Shown here: positions 35,138-44,220 of the stretch, one piece after another
How positions within the stretch are numbered: the stretch's first letter is position 1
How the letters are laid out: each line of letters begins with the position of its first letter
From: JAQBDA01 sp963709875
GTDB taxonomy: Bacteria; Chloroflexota; Anaerolineae; Anaerolineales; UBA4823
Direction: 5' to 3'
Length of the DNA stretch: 64,000 nt
Assembly: GCA_963709875.1 (NCBI GenBank)
Contig: CAVPYB010000001.1
Span: 124,001-188,000, forward strand
The notes under the pieces: model-generated
Database searches by the model: none
The model's input: the letters and a program-made list of their open reading frames with translations, nothing else
Told to the model about the DNA's origin: nothing
Position numbers and translations under genes: made by a program

Positions 35138-36130
35138 TTAAGGCGAAAATTGTTCCCCGCTGTGGCTGTGCTCGTAGCCTGGCAGCCCATCCAGGCTGTG
35201 CCGGAATTCCTTGCTCTGCAGGTAGTCCAGGATGACCTGCACTTTGCGCTCCTGCAGCGCTTCCTCGGGCAGCACCAGGTCGAAGCGCTCCTGGAACAGG
35301 GGGACAAAATCCAACCCGGCATCCCGTGCGGCTGCCTCCAGTCCCAGGCCGGCATCCGCCCGGCGCGAGCGCACCGCCTGGGCTACGGCGGTGTGGGTAG
35401 CCGCCTGGCGCTTGTAGCCGCGCAGGGTCTCCCCCGGCAGACCCAACTGAGCTATTTTCCTATCCATCCACAGGCGTGTCCCGGAGCCGCGGTTGCGGTT
35501 GATGAAGGCAATATCACTGCGCGCCAGATCCTCCAGCCCTTTGATCTGGCGCGGGTTGCCGGGCGCCAGCATCAGCCCCTGCGTGCGCAGCGCCAGCGTG
35601 ACCAGCGTCACCGGGCGGTCGGGGAAGAAATGGCGCACGTATGGCAGGTTGTATTCGCCGCTCTCGACGTCCAGCAGGTGGCAGGCGGTCAGGTTTGCCA
35701 AGCCCTGGCGCAGCGCTACCAGGCCGTCCAGGCTGCCGACCGGCAGGGCCAGCATCTGGATGCCGGCTTTTTCATCGATCTGGATGGCGAGCCGGTCGAG
35801 TGCCAGGTCGTGGCTGCCCATCAAGACAACGGTCTGGCGGCGCGGCAGGTCGGGCAGGATGGTCTCCTGGTAGATATAGGCCTGTGCCTTGGCCTGGTAG
35901 TATTTCTCCACGAACCCGCCGGTGGCCTGTGCGGTGACCGGCTCCACCAGCCCGGCCTGCTCGAGCTGCTTGAGGTGGTGGCGCACCCAGGCGGGGTGCT
36001 CGCCCATGGCCGCGCCGAGCTGGCTGAGCGTGGCGGGTTTTGCCATCAGCCGGCGCAGGATCGCCAGTCGCCGTGGGTCGGAGAGCAGTTTGATCTGTTC
36101 CAGGGATTTGATGAGTTGGATGCTGGACAA
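35138..36130 (-). CDS. ArsR-type HTH fused to PBP-like ligand-binding domain
   Basis: 330 aa. Residues 5-95 form a winged helix (LLSDPRRLAILRRLM, HHLKQLEQAGLVEPV). Residues ~110-320 resemble the PBP_like domain related to molybdate/tungstate-binding proteins: VVLMGSHDLALDRLA, INRNRGSGTRLWMDRKI, THTAVAQAVRSRRADAGLGLEAAARDAGLDF, split here into shorter pieces. It should be a one-component regulator sensing a small anion or cofactor-related ligand. It lies alone, so targets are not obvious. Confidence 0.78.
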   Translation of the reverse strand: MSSIQLIKSLEQIKLLSDPRRLAILRRLMAKPATLSQLGAAMGEHPAWVRHHLKQLEQAGLVEPVTAQATGGFVEKYYQAKAQAYIYQETILPDLPRRQTVVLMGSHDLALDRLAIQIDEKAGIQMLALPVGSLDGLVALRQGLANLTACHLLDVESGEYNLPYVRHFFPDRPVTLVTLALRTQGLMLAPGNPRQIKGLEDLARSDIAFINRNRGSGTRLWMDRKIAQLGLPGETLRGYKRQAATHTAVAQAVRSRRADAGLGLEAAARDAGLDFVPLFQERFDLVLPEEALQERKVQVILDYLQSKEFRHSLDGLPGYEHSHSGEQFSP

Positions 36131-36477
36131 TGGATTCTAGCCCAGACCCTTCGGGTTTTGATAACCTGCAGGGTCTATTGTTCTGTGACGAGGCTCAGGT
36201 GGCCGTTAAGGAAAATTTTACAGGTGAGGATAATATACCAGCTTTTATGTGCCTGTCAACACGCGGACTCTCTCTCCTGGTCACAGGAAAATGAGGGCCA
36301 ACACTATTTCTTAGAACTCTTGTGCTAATATCGATTCTCTGCTACAATCCAGCCAGGCTTTACCGCCGGCGAAGCTATGCTAACCTCATCCTTCATCCCT
36401 TTACCCCTGTCCCCTCGCTCTCCTTATCCCCTGGTTGCCTTCCCCCCTAATCCCTTCCCCTCAGATATAATACCCTC
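36131..36477. other. Region upstream of radA with C-rich repeats
   Basis: 347 bases between divergent starts. The last ~80 bases are C/T-rich units (TTTACCCCTGTCCCC, CCTAATCCCTTCCCC), like those before the MFS gene. A perfect TATAAT (36466-36471) ends six bases before the radA ATG, so the mRNA is predicted leaderless. I see no -35 at the usual distance. Confidence 0.5.
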
Positions 36478-37890
36478 ATGCCCAAGATCAAAACCCAATT
36501 CGTTTGCCAGCAGTGCGGTCGCATCTCGGTGCGTGACATGGGGCGCTGCCCGCAGTGCGGCTCGTGGAACAGCTTCGTAGAAGAGGTGGTCACCGCAGCC
36601 TCATCTACACCTGCGGTTACAAAATCCGGCCTTGGCGGGCGCTCCGAACCGCAGCGCCTATCACAGATCGGCGGCGATTACGAGGAGCGTATGCCGCTGC
36701 CGATCGCCGAGTTCGCCCGCGTGTTGGGCGGCGGCGTGGTGCCCGGCTCGCTGGTGCTGATTGGCGGTGACCCGGGCATCGGGAAGTCAACCCTGCTGCT
36801 GCAGTTGGCGCTGGAGATGGCACACGACACACCGGTGCTGTACGTCTCGGGCGAGGAGTCCGAGCGCCAGATCAAGATGCGCGCCGCCCGCCTGCTGCGC
36901 AGCGCCGGGAAGGAGGAGAGCGGCTTCCCCGAGGCGCTGTACCTGGTCACCGAGACCGGCCTGGAAACAATCCTGGAGCACGTCAGCCAGGTTAAGCCGC
37001 GCCTGCTGGTGGTCGATTCGATCCAGACCACCACACTGCAGGAGCTGGAGTCATCTGCCGGGTCGGTCTCGCAGGTGCGCGAGTGCGCCTCCCGGCTGCG
37101 CGAGCTGGCCAAATCCTCCGGCATCGCCGTGTTCCTGATCGGGCATGTCACCAAGGAAGGCGCCATTGCCGGGCCGCGCGTGCTGGAGCATATCGTCGAT
37201 ACCGTGCTGTACCTGGAAGGCGACCGCTTCCAGACGTACCGCCTGCTGCGCTCGGTGAAGAACCGCTTTGGAGCCACCTCCGAGGTGGGCGTGTTCGAGA
37301 TGCACGAGCGCGGCATGGTGGAAGTGACCAACCCGTCGGAAGCCTTCCTGGCGGAGCGCATGGTCAACGCCCCGGGCTCGGCGATCGCTGTGACCATGGA
37401 GGGCACCCGCCCGCTGCTGGTGGAGATCCAGGGGCTGACCAGCCCGACCACCTTCGGCAACCCGCGCCGCACGCCCAACGGGGTGGACTTCAACCGCCTG
37501 CTGCTGATCGTGGCGGTGCTCACCCGCCGGGTGGGCATGCGGCTGGGCGAGCAGGACGTGTTCGTCAACGTGGTCGGCGGGCTGACGGTGGGCGAACCAG
37601 CTGCCGACCTGTCGATCGCAGCAGCCATCGCCTCATCGGTGCGCAACAGCCCGGTGCGCGCCGACCTGGCGCTGATCGGCGAGGTAGGGCTTTCCGGCGA
37701 GCTGCGCATGGTGGGGCAGATGCCGGCCCGCCTGCGTGAGGCAGCCAGCCTGGGCTTCAAGGCCGCCGTCGTGCCGCGCCGCATGCGCCGCAGCGAGCCC
37801 TGGCCGGAGGGCATCCAGATCATCGAGGCGCGCTCGCTGCGCGAAGCCCTCAAGCATGCCCTGCTGAAGTCGGAGGAAGCTGAGGCTTGA
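36478..37890 (+). CDS. radA: DNA repair protein RadA/Sms
   Basis: 470 aa. N-terminal zinc finger with C10, C13, C24 and C27; Walker A GGDPGIGKST (96-105); Walker B LLVVDSIQT; the RadA-specific KNRFG motif near 261; and a C-terminal Lon-protease-like domain (about 300-465) without the catalytic Ser dyad needed for proteolysis. RadA drives branch migration during recombination and repair. The start follows a -10 box with no ribosome site, implying leaderless translation. Confidence 0.95.
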   Translation: MPKIKTQFVCQQCGRISVRDMGRCPQCGSWNSFVEEVVTAASSTPAVTKSGLGGRSEPQRLSQIGGDYEERMPLPIAEFARVLGGGVVPGSLVLIGGDPGIGKSTLLLQLALEMAHDTPVLYVSGEESERQIKMRAARLLRSAGKEESGFPEALYLVTETGLETILEHVSQVKPRLLVVDSIQTTTLQELESSAGSVSQVRECASRLRELAKSSGIAVFLIGHVTKEGAIAGPRVLEHIVDTVLYLEGDRFQTYRLLRSVKNRFGATSEVGVFEMHERGMVEVTNPSEAFLAERMVNAPGSAIAVTMEGTRPLLVEIQGLTSPTTFGNPRRTPNGVDFNRLLLIVAVLTRRVGMRLGEQDVFVNVVGGLTVGEPAADLSIAAAIASSVRNSPVRADLALIGEVGLSGELRMVGQMPARLREAASLGFKAAVVPRRMRRSEPWPEGIQIIEARSLREALKHALLKSEEAEA

Positions 37891-38043
37891 GATGGATTTG
37901 CTCGATGATCTGCAGCAGCGGCCAAATTAATCGACTATCATTTTCCCAGTATAAAATCTACGTAAACTTACATTGACGCTCCAATACTTTGTCTGATAAA
38001 TTTGGAGGACTTCATCCCCTGCAAGGAGGCAGCAGCTGCATCC

Positions 38044-39345
38044 ATGCTCGTCAAGCGCATTCAATTGGGATTGATCCACGTGGCGGTCGCCATGACCCTG
38101 GTTCCGATCAACAGCACCCTGAACCGGGTGATGATCAAGGAGCTGGCCATCTCGGCCACGCTGGTTGCAATCCTGGCCTCGCTGCCGTACCTGTTCTCCC
38201 CGATCCAGGTGATCATCGGCTCGTTCTCCGACCGCCACCCGTTATTCGGGCTGCGGCGTACGCCGTACATCCTGCTGGGCCTGCTGCTTACCGCCGCGGG
38301 AGTGATCTTCTCACCGCAGGTGGCCTTCCTCATCGAAGCGGATTTCTGGAGGGGGGTCGCCGCCGGTGTTTTGGTCTTCGGCGCCTGGGGGATGGGCTTT
38401 AATTTCGCCACCGTCTCATACCTGTCGCTGGCTTCCGAGCTGTCGGGGGAGAAAGGCCGCGCCCGCACGGTGGCGGTGATGTGGTTTATGATGATCGCCA
38501 GCATCATCCTGACTTCCATCGCCATCAGCCGCCTGGTGGATCCTTACACCCGGGAAGCCCTGGTGCGGTCATTCTGGATTGTGGGTGTGGTGGCGCTGGC
38601 ACTCGGGCTGCTGGGCCTGCTGGGTCTGGAAAAACGCTCCTCAGAGAGAGCGCCGGCGGCTGATAACTACAGCTGGGGAGCAATGTTCCAGGCGATCCTG
38701 CAGAACCGTCAGGCGACGCTCTTTTTCTGGTACCTGACCATCTTGCTGGCAGCCATCCTGGGGCAGGACATCCTGCTCGAACCCTTCGCCGGTGAGACCT
38801 TCGGCATGACCGTGCGCCAGACCACGCGCATCACCTCTATCTGGGGGGTGTGCGTGCTGGTGGCGCTGCTGGCAGCCGGCGCACTGGAGAACCGGGTATC
38901 TAAACGCACGGTCGCCGGGCTGGGCGGCGGGGGTGCGTTGATCGGGTTCCTGCTGATCGTCGCCAGCGGTCTGACCGCCAGCCTGGAGGTCTTCTACAGC
39001 GGGGTGGTATTTCTGGGTGTCGGCACCGGTCTGGCAACGGTGTCCAACCTGTCGCTGATGCTGGATATGACCGTAGCCAGCAATGTGGGCTTGTTCATCG
39101 GCGCCTGGGGTATGTCGAATGCTATCTCGCGCCTGCTGGGCACCGTGCTGGGCGGCGTGGTGCGAGATGTGGTCACGCGGATCTCGCAGGACCCGGTAAT
39201 GGGCTACGTGATCGTTTTCGGCATCGAAGCCGCCATGCTGCTGGTATCGCTGGTCATGCTGCGCAGGATCAATGTCGCCGAGTTCCAGCGCGATGCGCAA
39301 CAGCCCTCCCTGGTGGAAAGGGCGGCGGTTGCCAGCGAGGTGTAG
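38044..39345 (+). CDS. BCD-family (PucC-like) MFS transporter
   Basis: 433 aa from the ATG at 38044 (a TTG at 38002 is possible); AGGAGG is 13 bases upstream. About 12 transmembrane segments. RIQLGLIHVAVAMTLVPINSTLNRVMI, here shortened to LVPINSTLNRVMI, plus LFGLRRTPYILLG and AWGMGFNFATVSYLSLASE match the bacteriochlorophyll-delivery (PUCC/LhaA) MFS branch. In phototrophs these proteins help assemble light-harvesting complexes. No other photosynthesis gene is in this window, so a different tetrapyrrole or lipid role is possible. Confidence 0.8.
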   Translation: MLVKRIQLGLIHVAVAMTLVPINSTLNRVMIKELAISATLVAILASLPYLFSPIQVIIGSFSDRHPLFGLRRTPYILLGLLLTAAGVIFSPQVAFLIEADFWRGVAAGVLVFGAWGMGFNFATVSYLSLASELSGEKGRARTVAVMWFMMIASIILTSIAISRLVDPYTREALVRSFWIVGVVALALGLLGLLGLEKRSSERAPAADNYSWGAMFQAILQNRQATLFFWYLTILLAAILGQDILLEPFAGETFGMTVRQTTRITSIWGVCVLVALLAAGALENRVSKRTVAGLGGGGALIGFLLIVASGLTASLEVFYSGVVFLGVGTGLATVSNLSLMLDMTVASNVGLFIGAWGMSNAISRLLGTVLGGVVRDVVTRISQDPVMGYVIVFGIEAAMLLVSLVMLRRINVAEFQRDAQQPSLVERAAVASEV

Positions 39346-39350
39346 ATCGT

Positions 39351-39974
39351 ATGTCTGATGATTGGTTGAGCCTGAGCGATGTTGCCGGTATGCTGGGCGT
39401 GCACCCCAGTACGGTACGCAGCTGGTCCGACCTGGGAACGCTGCCTGTGCACCGCACCCAGGGTGGTCACCGGCGCTACCGGCGCGACGAGATCGAGCTG
39501 TGGATGCTCTCGCAGAGCGCAGAAGGCTCCGGCGATGCCCGTCTGGTGGTGCAGAACGCCCTGAAGAACACCCGCTTCAGCGTCAGCGAAGGCCGGCTGG
39601 GGCAGGAGGCGTGGTATACCAAGCTGGACAACGATGCCCGCCAGCAGTACCGGGAGAGCGGGCGCATGTTGATGCAGGGTCTAATCGATTACCTGTCATC
39701 GGATGGCAAGCTGGCGCAGGCTGAAGCGCACGGCCTCGGTTACGAATACGCCACTCGCGGCCGCCGTCACGGCCTGAGCGTTACAGATGCCGCCAACGCC
39801 TTCCTGTTCTTCCGCAACACACTCCTGGAATCGATGCTCTCGGTTTACGAGGCGGCTGCTGTCCAATCCCCGTTTGCCTGGAGCGATATGTTCCGCAAGA
39901 TCAATGCCTTCACTGACCAGATCCTGCTGGCGCTGCTGGATACCTACGAGGCCTTTGAAAGGGGCAGTCGTTGA
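39351..39974 (+). CDS. HTH (MerR/excisionase-type) regulator with helical C-terminal domain
   Basis: 207 aa. Residues 5-60 are a MerR-like or excisionase winged helix: LSLSDVAGMLGVHPSTVRSW then HRTQGGHRRYRRDEIELW. The rest (about 90-205) is all-helical and resembles the RsbRD_N type sensor fold (RESGRMLMQGLIDYL, NAFLFFRNTLLESML). It begins five bases after the transporter stop, so it is co-transcribed with it and may regulate this locus. Confidence 0.75.
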   Translation: MSDDWLSLSDVAGMLGVHPSTVRSWSDLGTLPVHRTQGGHRRYRRDEIELWMLSQSAEGSGDARLVVQNALKNTRFSVSEGRLGQEAWYTKLDNDARQQYRESGRMLMQGLIDYLSSDGKLAQAEAHGLGYEYATRGRRHGLSVTDAANAFLFFRNTLLESMLSVYEAAAVQSPFAWSDMFRKINAFTDQILLALLDTYEAFERGSR

Positions 39975-39976
39975 GC

Positions 39977-40126
39977 ATGAATGAACGCCGCCCGAGCAGG
40001 CGCTACCAGCCTACGAACAGGACAGAACGCTTGGTCCCGCTGCTGCTGATCTTATTGCTGGTCATCCTGGTGGTGGTTATCGTGTTGGTACTGGTAACAA
40101 TGAGTGGTGTTACTTCGTTTGGCTGA
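39977..40126 (+). CDS. Very small single-TM protein
   Basis: 49 aa, beginning two bases after the regulator stop: a basic N-terminal tail (MNERRPSRRYQPTNRTERL) followed by one long hydrophobic helix rich in Leu/Val and a short outside end. It is conserved in position between the regulator and the next membrane protein, which supports it being real. Function unknown. Confidence 0.55.
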   Translation: MNERRPSRRYQPTNRTERLVPLLLILLLVILVVVIVLVLVTMSGVTSFG

Positions 40127-40176
40127 CCGGCTCAGAGACCGTCGCCGGAGCATAATTTCCCGTAGTGGAGGGCAAC

Positions 40177-40890
40177 ATGCACTATTTATCGATCTTCTCA
40201 ACCATCATTACTTTCGCCTTTGCGGTCTCTGTATTCACCCGCTATCGGGGGCGCGGCGGCACACATTTACTGCTGTGGGGCATTGGTTTGGTGTTCTACG
40301 GGCTGGGCACGCTGACCGAAGTGATCTTGAGCTTTACCTTCAGCGAGCTGGCACTGAGGCTCTGGTACCTGACTGGGGCGATGCTTACCGCCGCCTGGCT
40401 GGGACAGGGCACCGTGCACCTGCTGATACGCAGGCGCGGCGTGGCATCATCGCTGATGATCATCCTGACCATCGTCTCGGTCTTGGCAGCGGTGTTGGTG
40501 TTTATCACCCCGATGACACCCGCTGCGGCCGCCTACGACCCCGGCGTGCCTGCCTCGACCCAGTATAAAGAGATCATGGCCCGCAGCAGCCTGACGATCG
40601 CTCTGACCGTTCTTCTCAATCTCTACGGCACGATCACCCTGGTCGGTGGGGCGATCTATTCGGCTTACCTTTTCTGGCGCAAGAAAGTGCTGCTTAACCG
40701 CGTGGTTGGCAACATCTTGATCGCCGCCGGGGCGCTGCTGCCCGCTACGGGCGGCACGTTTATCCAGGCTGGATTGGTGGATTGGCTGTACCTGAGCGAG
40801 CTCCTGGGCGTGATCTTGATGTATGCCGGGTTCATCCAGGCGACTGCCATACCGGCAATGGAAAGCAAGCCTGCTGTAACAGCTTCATAA
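40177..40890 (+). CDS. Seven-TM hypothetical membrane protein
   Basis: 237 aa from the ATG at 40177; GGAGGGC (40167-40173) is a good ribosome site, which excludes the GTG at 40165. About seven hydrophobic segments (LLLWGIGLVFYGLGTLTE, LWYLTGAMLTAAWLGQGTVH and so on). It is the last gene of the transporter-regulator operon and is followed by a strong terminator. Family not recognised. Confidence 0.65.
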   Translation: MHYLSIFSTIITFAFAVSVFTRYRGRGGTHLLLWGIGLVFYGLGTLTEVILSFTFSELALRLWYLTGAMLTAAWLGQGTVHLLIRRRGVASSLMIILTIVSVLAAVLVFITPMTPAAAAYDPGVPASTQYKEIMARSSLTIALTVLLNLYGTITLVGGAIYSAYLFWRKKVLLNRVVGNILIAAGALLPATGGTFIQAGLVDWLYLSELLGVILMYAGFIQATAIPAMESKPAVTAS

Positions 40891-40912
40891 CAGGTGTTCC
40901 ACCGGAAAAAGC

Positions 40913-40945
40913 CACCCGCCCTCTCCATCGTGGAGAGGGCGGGTG
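40913..40945 (+). terminator. Strong intrinsic terminator after the BCD locus
   Basis: A perfect 15-bp GC-rich stem (40913-40927 with 40931-40945) with a TCG loop is followed by TTGTGTGTTT, 23 bases after the stop codon. Confidence 0.85.
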
Positions 40946-41031
40946 TTGTGTGTTTAATAGCTTCGTTCAATCTTCGATATGTCCCCCTTTCAGCGTTGAC
41001 TTAAGCTGCCGGTATCTGCCTACCTGCCCGG

Positions 41032-42057
41032 TCATGGGCAGACGACGTTCTTCTTCGGCTTGCCGTTCTTGGAGATCGCGTTGCAGATCCCCTTTAAACC
41101 GTTATTATCTTTCGCCGGCTTGCCGTTCTTCTTCGCGTCCGGCTGGTCTGTAGCCGGATTCTCACCGGGTTGGTCGCTGCCATCCTTGTTCTTATCTTTG
41201 TTCTTGTCCTTATCCTGGCCGGTTTCTTTACCGCTCAGGTCCTGGCGTACATGACCGACGCCGGTCTTATCCGGCTTGCCGTAATCTTTGAAGATCTGTC
41301 CCATGCCGACGCCGGATTGTTTTAAGGCGACCAGCTCTTCGACCGTGACGGGTGTGCAGGCAGTGCCATCCCCTTCAGCAGGTTCCTGGCAGTCCTCCGA
41401 TTCCTGAGCAATGGCATACAGCTTGACCAGGACACCGAAGCCCATCCCGTCGTCGTGGTAGGCGGCGATCTGGTCGCTGACCTGCTGCAGGTTGCCGTCA
41501 CTCTCCAATGCCCACTCGACAGCCAGTGTCTCCAGGGCACCTTGTACGGTTCCGGCAGCGGTAGGGTCATCGATCAGCAAATTGATCGGGTCACCTCCGG
41601 CGACCGGCTGGGCAGTGTATGTACCGGTCGTGGGGTCATAGCTGGTAACCTTGACGGCTTGCGCACCATCTGGACAATTGCCTTCTCCGTCCGCGGCAAC
41701 CCAGGTCCAGGTGCCATCGGCCTCGGGATCCTCGGCGCAGCCGGTTACGTTGTCGACGGCTTCCTGCAGGGCGGCTGTCAGGGTCTCCGGGTTGAGATCC
41801 CCGAAATACATGCCCAGGAGCAGGGCGACAGGGTGGCTTTCGTCGATGTTGACATCCACAGTGCACAGGCTGCCGTCCGCCAGCTCAACGGTCACCGTGC
41901 CCGAGCCGGCATCCACAGCGACCACTATCCCGGAGACCGTTCCTGCCGGGCAGGGACCGGCTGCCACCTGGGCGCTCGGCGCTGCCAGGGCGGGTCCGAA
42001 GCTGAGCACTGCAATCGCTAAGATCAGAGTAAAAGAGATCATCTTGTTGTATTTCAT
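41032..42057 (-). CDS. Secreted hypothetical protein with Lys/Asp-rich tail
   Basis: 341 aa with a clear signal peptide (about 1-25, cleavage after ALA). An OB-like segment follows (GTVSGIVVAVDAGSGTVTVE, about 38-57). The middle is acidic and contains paired cysteines, and residues ~270-320 are a low-complexity KDKNKDKNKDG stretch. The last 20 residues have two cysteines. It is likely extracytoplasmic. Chloroflexota genomes carry similar proteins, but I know no function. Confidence 0.65.
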   Translation of the reverse strand: MKYNKMISFTLILAIAVLSFGPALAAPSAQVAAGPCPAGTVSGIVVAVDAGSGTVTVELADGSLCTVDVNIDESHPVALLLGMYFGDLNPETLTAALQEAVDNVTGCAEDPEADGTWTWVAADGEGNCPDGAQAVKVTSYDPTTGTYTAQPVAGGDPINLLIDDPTAAGTVQGALETLAVEWALESDGNLQQVSDQIAAYHDDGMGFGVLVKLYAIAQESEDCQEPAEGDGTACTPVTVEELVALKQSGVGMGQIFKDYGKPDKTGVGHVRQDLSGKETGQDKDKNKDKNKDGSDQPGENPATDQPDAKKNGKPAKDNNGLKGICNAISKNGKPKKNVVCP

Positions 42058-42325
42058 ACGGTCACTCTCCTTGCCTTCTATTTACACCCAAGGTAAATGA
42101 TGTCCGGGGCGCATCGCTGGTCCTGCGTACCCATTAAATCGTAGTTTTTCGGGAAATGTTACGTATTTATGGAAGGCTTAAGTCAACCTTAACCCGATCT
42201 TCAAATCACGCCGCGCGCCCCTATCGGTATCTTGACCGTGCGCGCAGGTAGGATACTCGTCCCAAAGGTTGGAAGGGCAGCGGTGGTAGAATAGAGCCAA
42301 TCCATATCGATTACCAAGGACAACG

Positions 42326-42850
42326 ATGACTGATAATGCAATCCAGAGCATCTTGAACTACCCGCCGGTTTCACACGTGCGCCGCAACCACGGGCTCGAG
42401 CATGCCACTCTGCACATCCTTTCCCAGCGCAGCCCGAAGCGCCCTCTGGCCGGACATTCCGACACGCGCGGCTTTTGGGTGCTCGGTGATGTATCCACAG
42501 ACGAAGTGCAGGAGGCAGTGGCCGAAGCCGTGCAGCGGATGAACGCTGGCGAGCAGAGCCTGGCAGTGCATCCCAACTGCGGAACGAATTTCGTCACCTC
42601 CGGCGTCCTTGCCGGGCTGGCAGCTTTCGCAGCCTTGTTCGGTGCCGGGCGCAGCTTCCGGAACCGCCTGGAGCGCCTGCCGATGGCTGCCGTGCTGGCG
42701 ACGCTGGCGCTGGTCGCTTCCCAGCCGCTTGGGCTGCTGCTGCAGGAGCGGGTCACCACCTCAGGCCAGCTTGGATCTCTCAGGGTGGTCAAGATCACTC
42801 CCAGCAAGCGCGGGCGGATGCGCGCCCATCGTGTCCTGACGGAGGGCTGA
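42326..42850 (+). CDS. DUF6391 family protein
   Basis: 174 aa. The hallmark RRNHGLEHATLHIL (19-32) and the later VHPNCGTNFVTSG identify DUF6391, found in Cyanobacteria and Chloroflexota. A hydrophobic region in the second half (about 92-132) suggests membrane association. It is followed two bases later by holA and is probably translated from the same mRNA. Function unknown; the conserved HGLEHA could bind metal, which is inference. Confidence 0.75.
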   Translation: MTDNAIQSILNYPPVSHVRRNHGLEHATLHILSQRSPKRPLAGHSDTRGFWVLGDVSTDEVQEAVAEAVQRMNAGEQSLAVHPNCGTNFVTSGVLAGLAAFAALFGAGRSFRNRLERLPMAAVLATLALVASQPLGLLLQERVTTSGQLGSLRVVKITPSKRGRMRAHRVLTEG

Positions 42851-42852
42851 GC

Positions 42853-43854
42853 TTGAGCGAAGTGCCTCACGTGGTCTATGTGCTGCATGGAGAGGATGAG
42901 TTCTCCATGGCACAGGAGATCGGCAAACTGGAGGCCAAAGTGGGGGATGCCGCCACCGCCTCCCTGAACACGACCCGCCTGGACGGGCGCACGCTCTCCT
43001 TCGCCGAGCTGGAGAACGCCGCCCGCGCCATGCCCTTCCTGGCTGAGCGGCGAATGGTCGTCGTTTACCACCCCCTGGCGAAAATGGAGAAAGACCCTGA
43101 TCTGCAGGAGAGGTTCAAAACCCTGCTGGACCAGGTGCCTGAGACGACAGCCCTGGTGCTGGTCGAATATACCAACCTGTCTGATCGCAAGAAAAAGCCT
43201 CACTGGCTGCTGGAATGGGCCGGCAAGGCGGGCGAGCGCGCCTTCGTTAGGAGTTATCAAGCGCCTAAGGGCTACCTTCTGCAGCAGTGGATACAGGCTC
43301 AGGCAAAACAAGCGGGCGGGGAATTTACTACCAGCGCGGCGGCCATGTTGGGAGGTTTGGTGGGGGATGATACTCGTCTGGCGCACCAGGAGATCCACAA
43401 ACTGGTGGCATATGCCAACTACAGCCGCCCGGTCGAGCCGGAGGATGTGGACGCGGTCACCGCTCTCTCCGGTCAGGTCACTATCTTTATGCTGGTCGAT
43501 GCATTGGGTATGGGGGATGGACGTAAAGCGATGAGCGCACTGCACCAACTGCTGGATGAACAGGATGTGCAGTCGATCTTCGGCATGATCGTGCGCCAGT
43601 TCCGCCTGATCCTGCTGGCTAGAGAGGTCCTGGATCAGGGTGGTTCGGACGGCGGCGCTGCCAAGGCATTAAAGCTGCACCCGTTTGTTGCTGAAAAGAT
43701 CACCGTCCAGGCGCGGCGTTTTTCTCTGGAGACTTTGGAAGCCATTTACCGGCGCTTGCTGGAGATCGACGAGGCGATCAAGACCGGCCAGGTCGAGTTC
43801 GAAGTGGCCCTGGATGCCTTTGTAGCCGGTATCACTGCGCCCGCGCTCAGGTAA
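42853..43854 (+). CDS. holA: DNA polymerase III delta subunit
   Basis: 333 aa. Three-domain HolA pattern: VYVLHGEDEFSM at the N-terminus (AAA-like fold without a P-loop), RTLSFAELENAARAMPFLAERRMVVV, ATMLGG-like helices with EIHKLVAY, and the collar domain FMLVDALGMGDGRKAMSALHQLL. Delta opens the sliding clamp within the clamp loader. The start is TTG, two bases after the previous stop. The annotation is standard for this family. Confidence 0.9.
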   Translation: MSEVPHVVYVLHGEDEFSMAQEIGKLEAKVGDAATASLNTTRLDGRTLSFAELENAARAMPFLAERRMVVVYHPLAKMEKDPDLQERFKTLLDQVPETTALVLVEYTNLSDRKKKPHWLLEWAGKAGERAFVRSYQAPKGYLLQQWIQAQAKQAGGEFTTSAAAMLGGLVGDDTRLAHQEIHKLVAYANYSRPVEPEDVDAVTALSGQVTIFMLVDALGMGDGRKAMSALHQLLDEQDVQSIFGMIVRQFRLILLAREVLDQGGSDGGAAKALKLHPFVAEKITVQARRFSLETLEAIYRRLLEIDEAIKTGQVEFEVALDAFVAGITAPALR

Positions 43855-44101
43855 GGCTGCCATTCACCCCGATCCAGAAGTGATTGGGCAGGATCGTGCG
43901 CGTGGTGCGCACCTCCACCGCTCCGCTGCTCATCTTATCATCCTTGCCCTTCAGCGACCCGTTGTGGATCATGCTGGGGTGGACGAAACACAGGTTGGGT
44001 GTAGTGCCGTATTTGGTATGGTAGTAAGCAGCCGCGCGCTCGATCTTGGTGGCGATCTCCGCTTTGGGATCATTGTCGAACCACAGCATCCCGATGTTCA
44101 T
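43847..44101 (-). CDS. Small conserved hypothetical protein
   Basis: 84 aa starting MNIGMLWFDNDPKAEIATKI; AAGGAG sits eight bases before this ATG, so a longer version to 44152 is unlikely. It has a C-terminal PNLCFVHPSMI segment. It resembles small Chloroflexota proteins of unknown function often seen beside integrity or replication genes. It converges on holA with an 8-base overlap. Confidence 0.6.
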   Translation of the reverse strand: MNIGMLWFDNDPKAEIATKIERAAAYYHTKYGTTPNLCFVHPSMIHNGSLKGKDDKMSSGAVEVRTTRTILPNHFWIGVNGSLT

Positions 44102-44220
44102 CGCAAACTCCTTAAATTCACCCAGCGGGAATACGTAAAACCTATCACCCACAGTATATCAGAACACATGTTCTATGTCAATAATTAATCTGCTGTTCTT
44201 GAACTGCTTCAAAGTTCAGT

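Noticed and set aside
35087..36328. 413-codon plus-strand ORF opposite the HTH/PBP-like gene
   Set aside because: Antisense of a coherent HTH plus ligand-binding protein; composition is low-complexity Gln/Arg typical of shadow frames.
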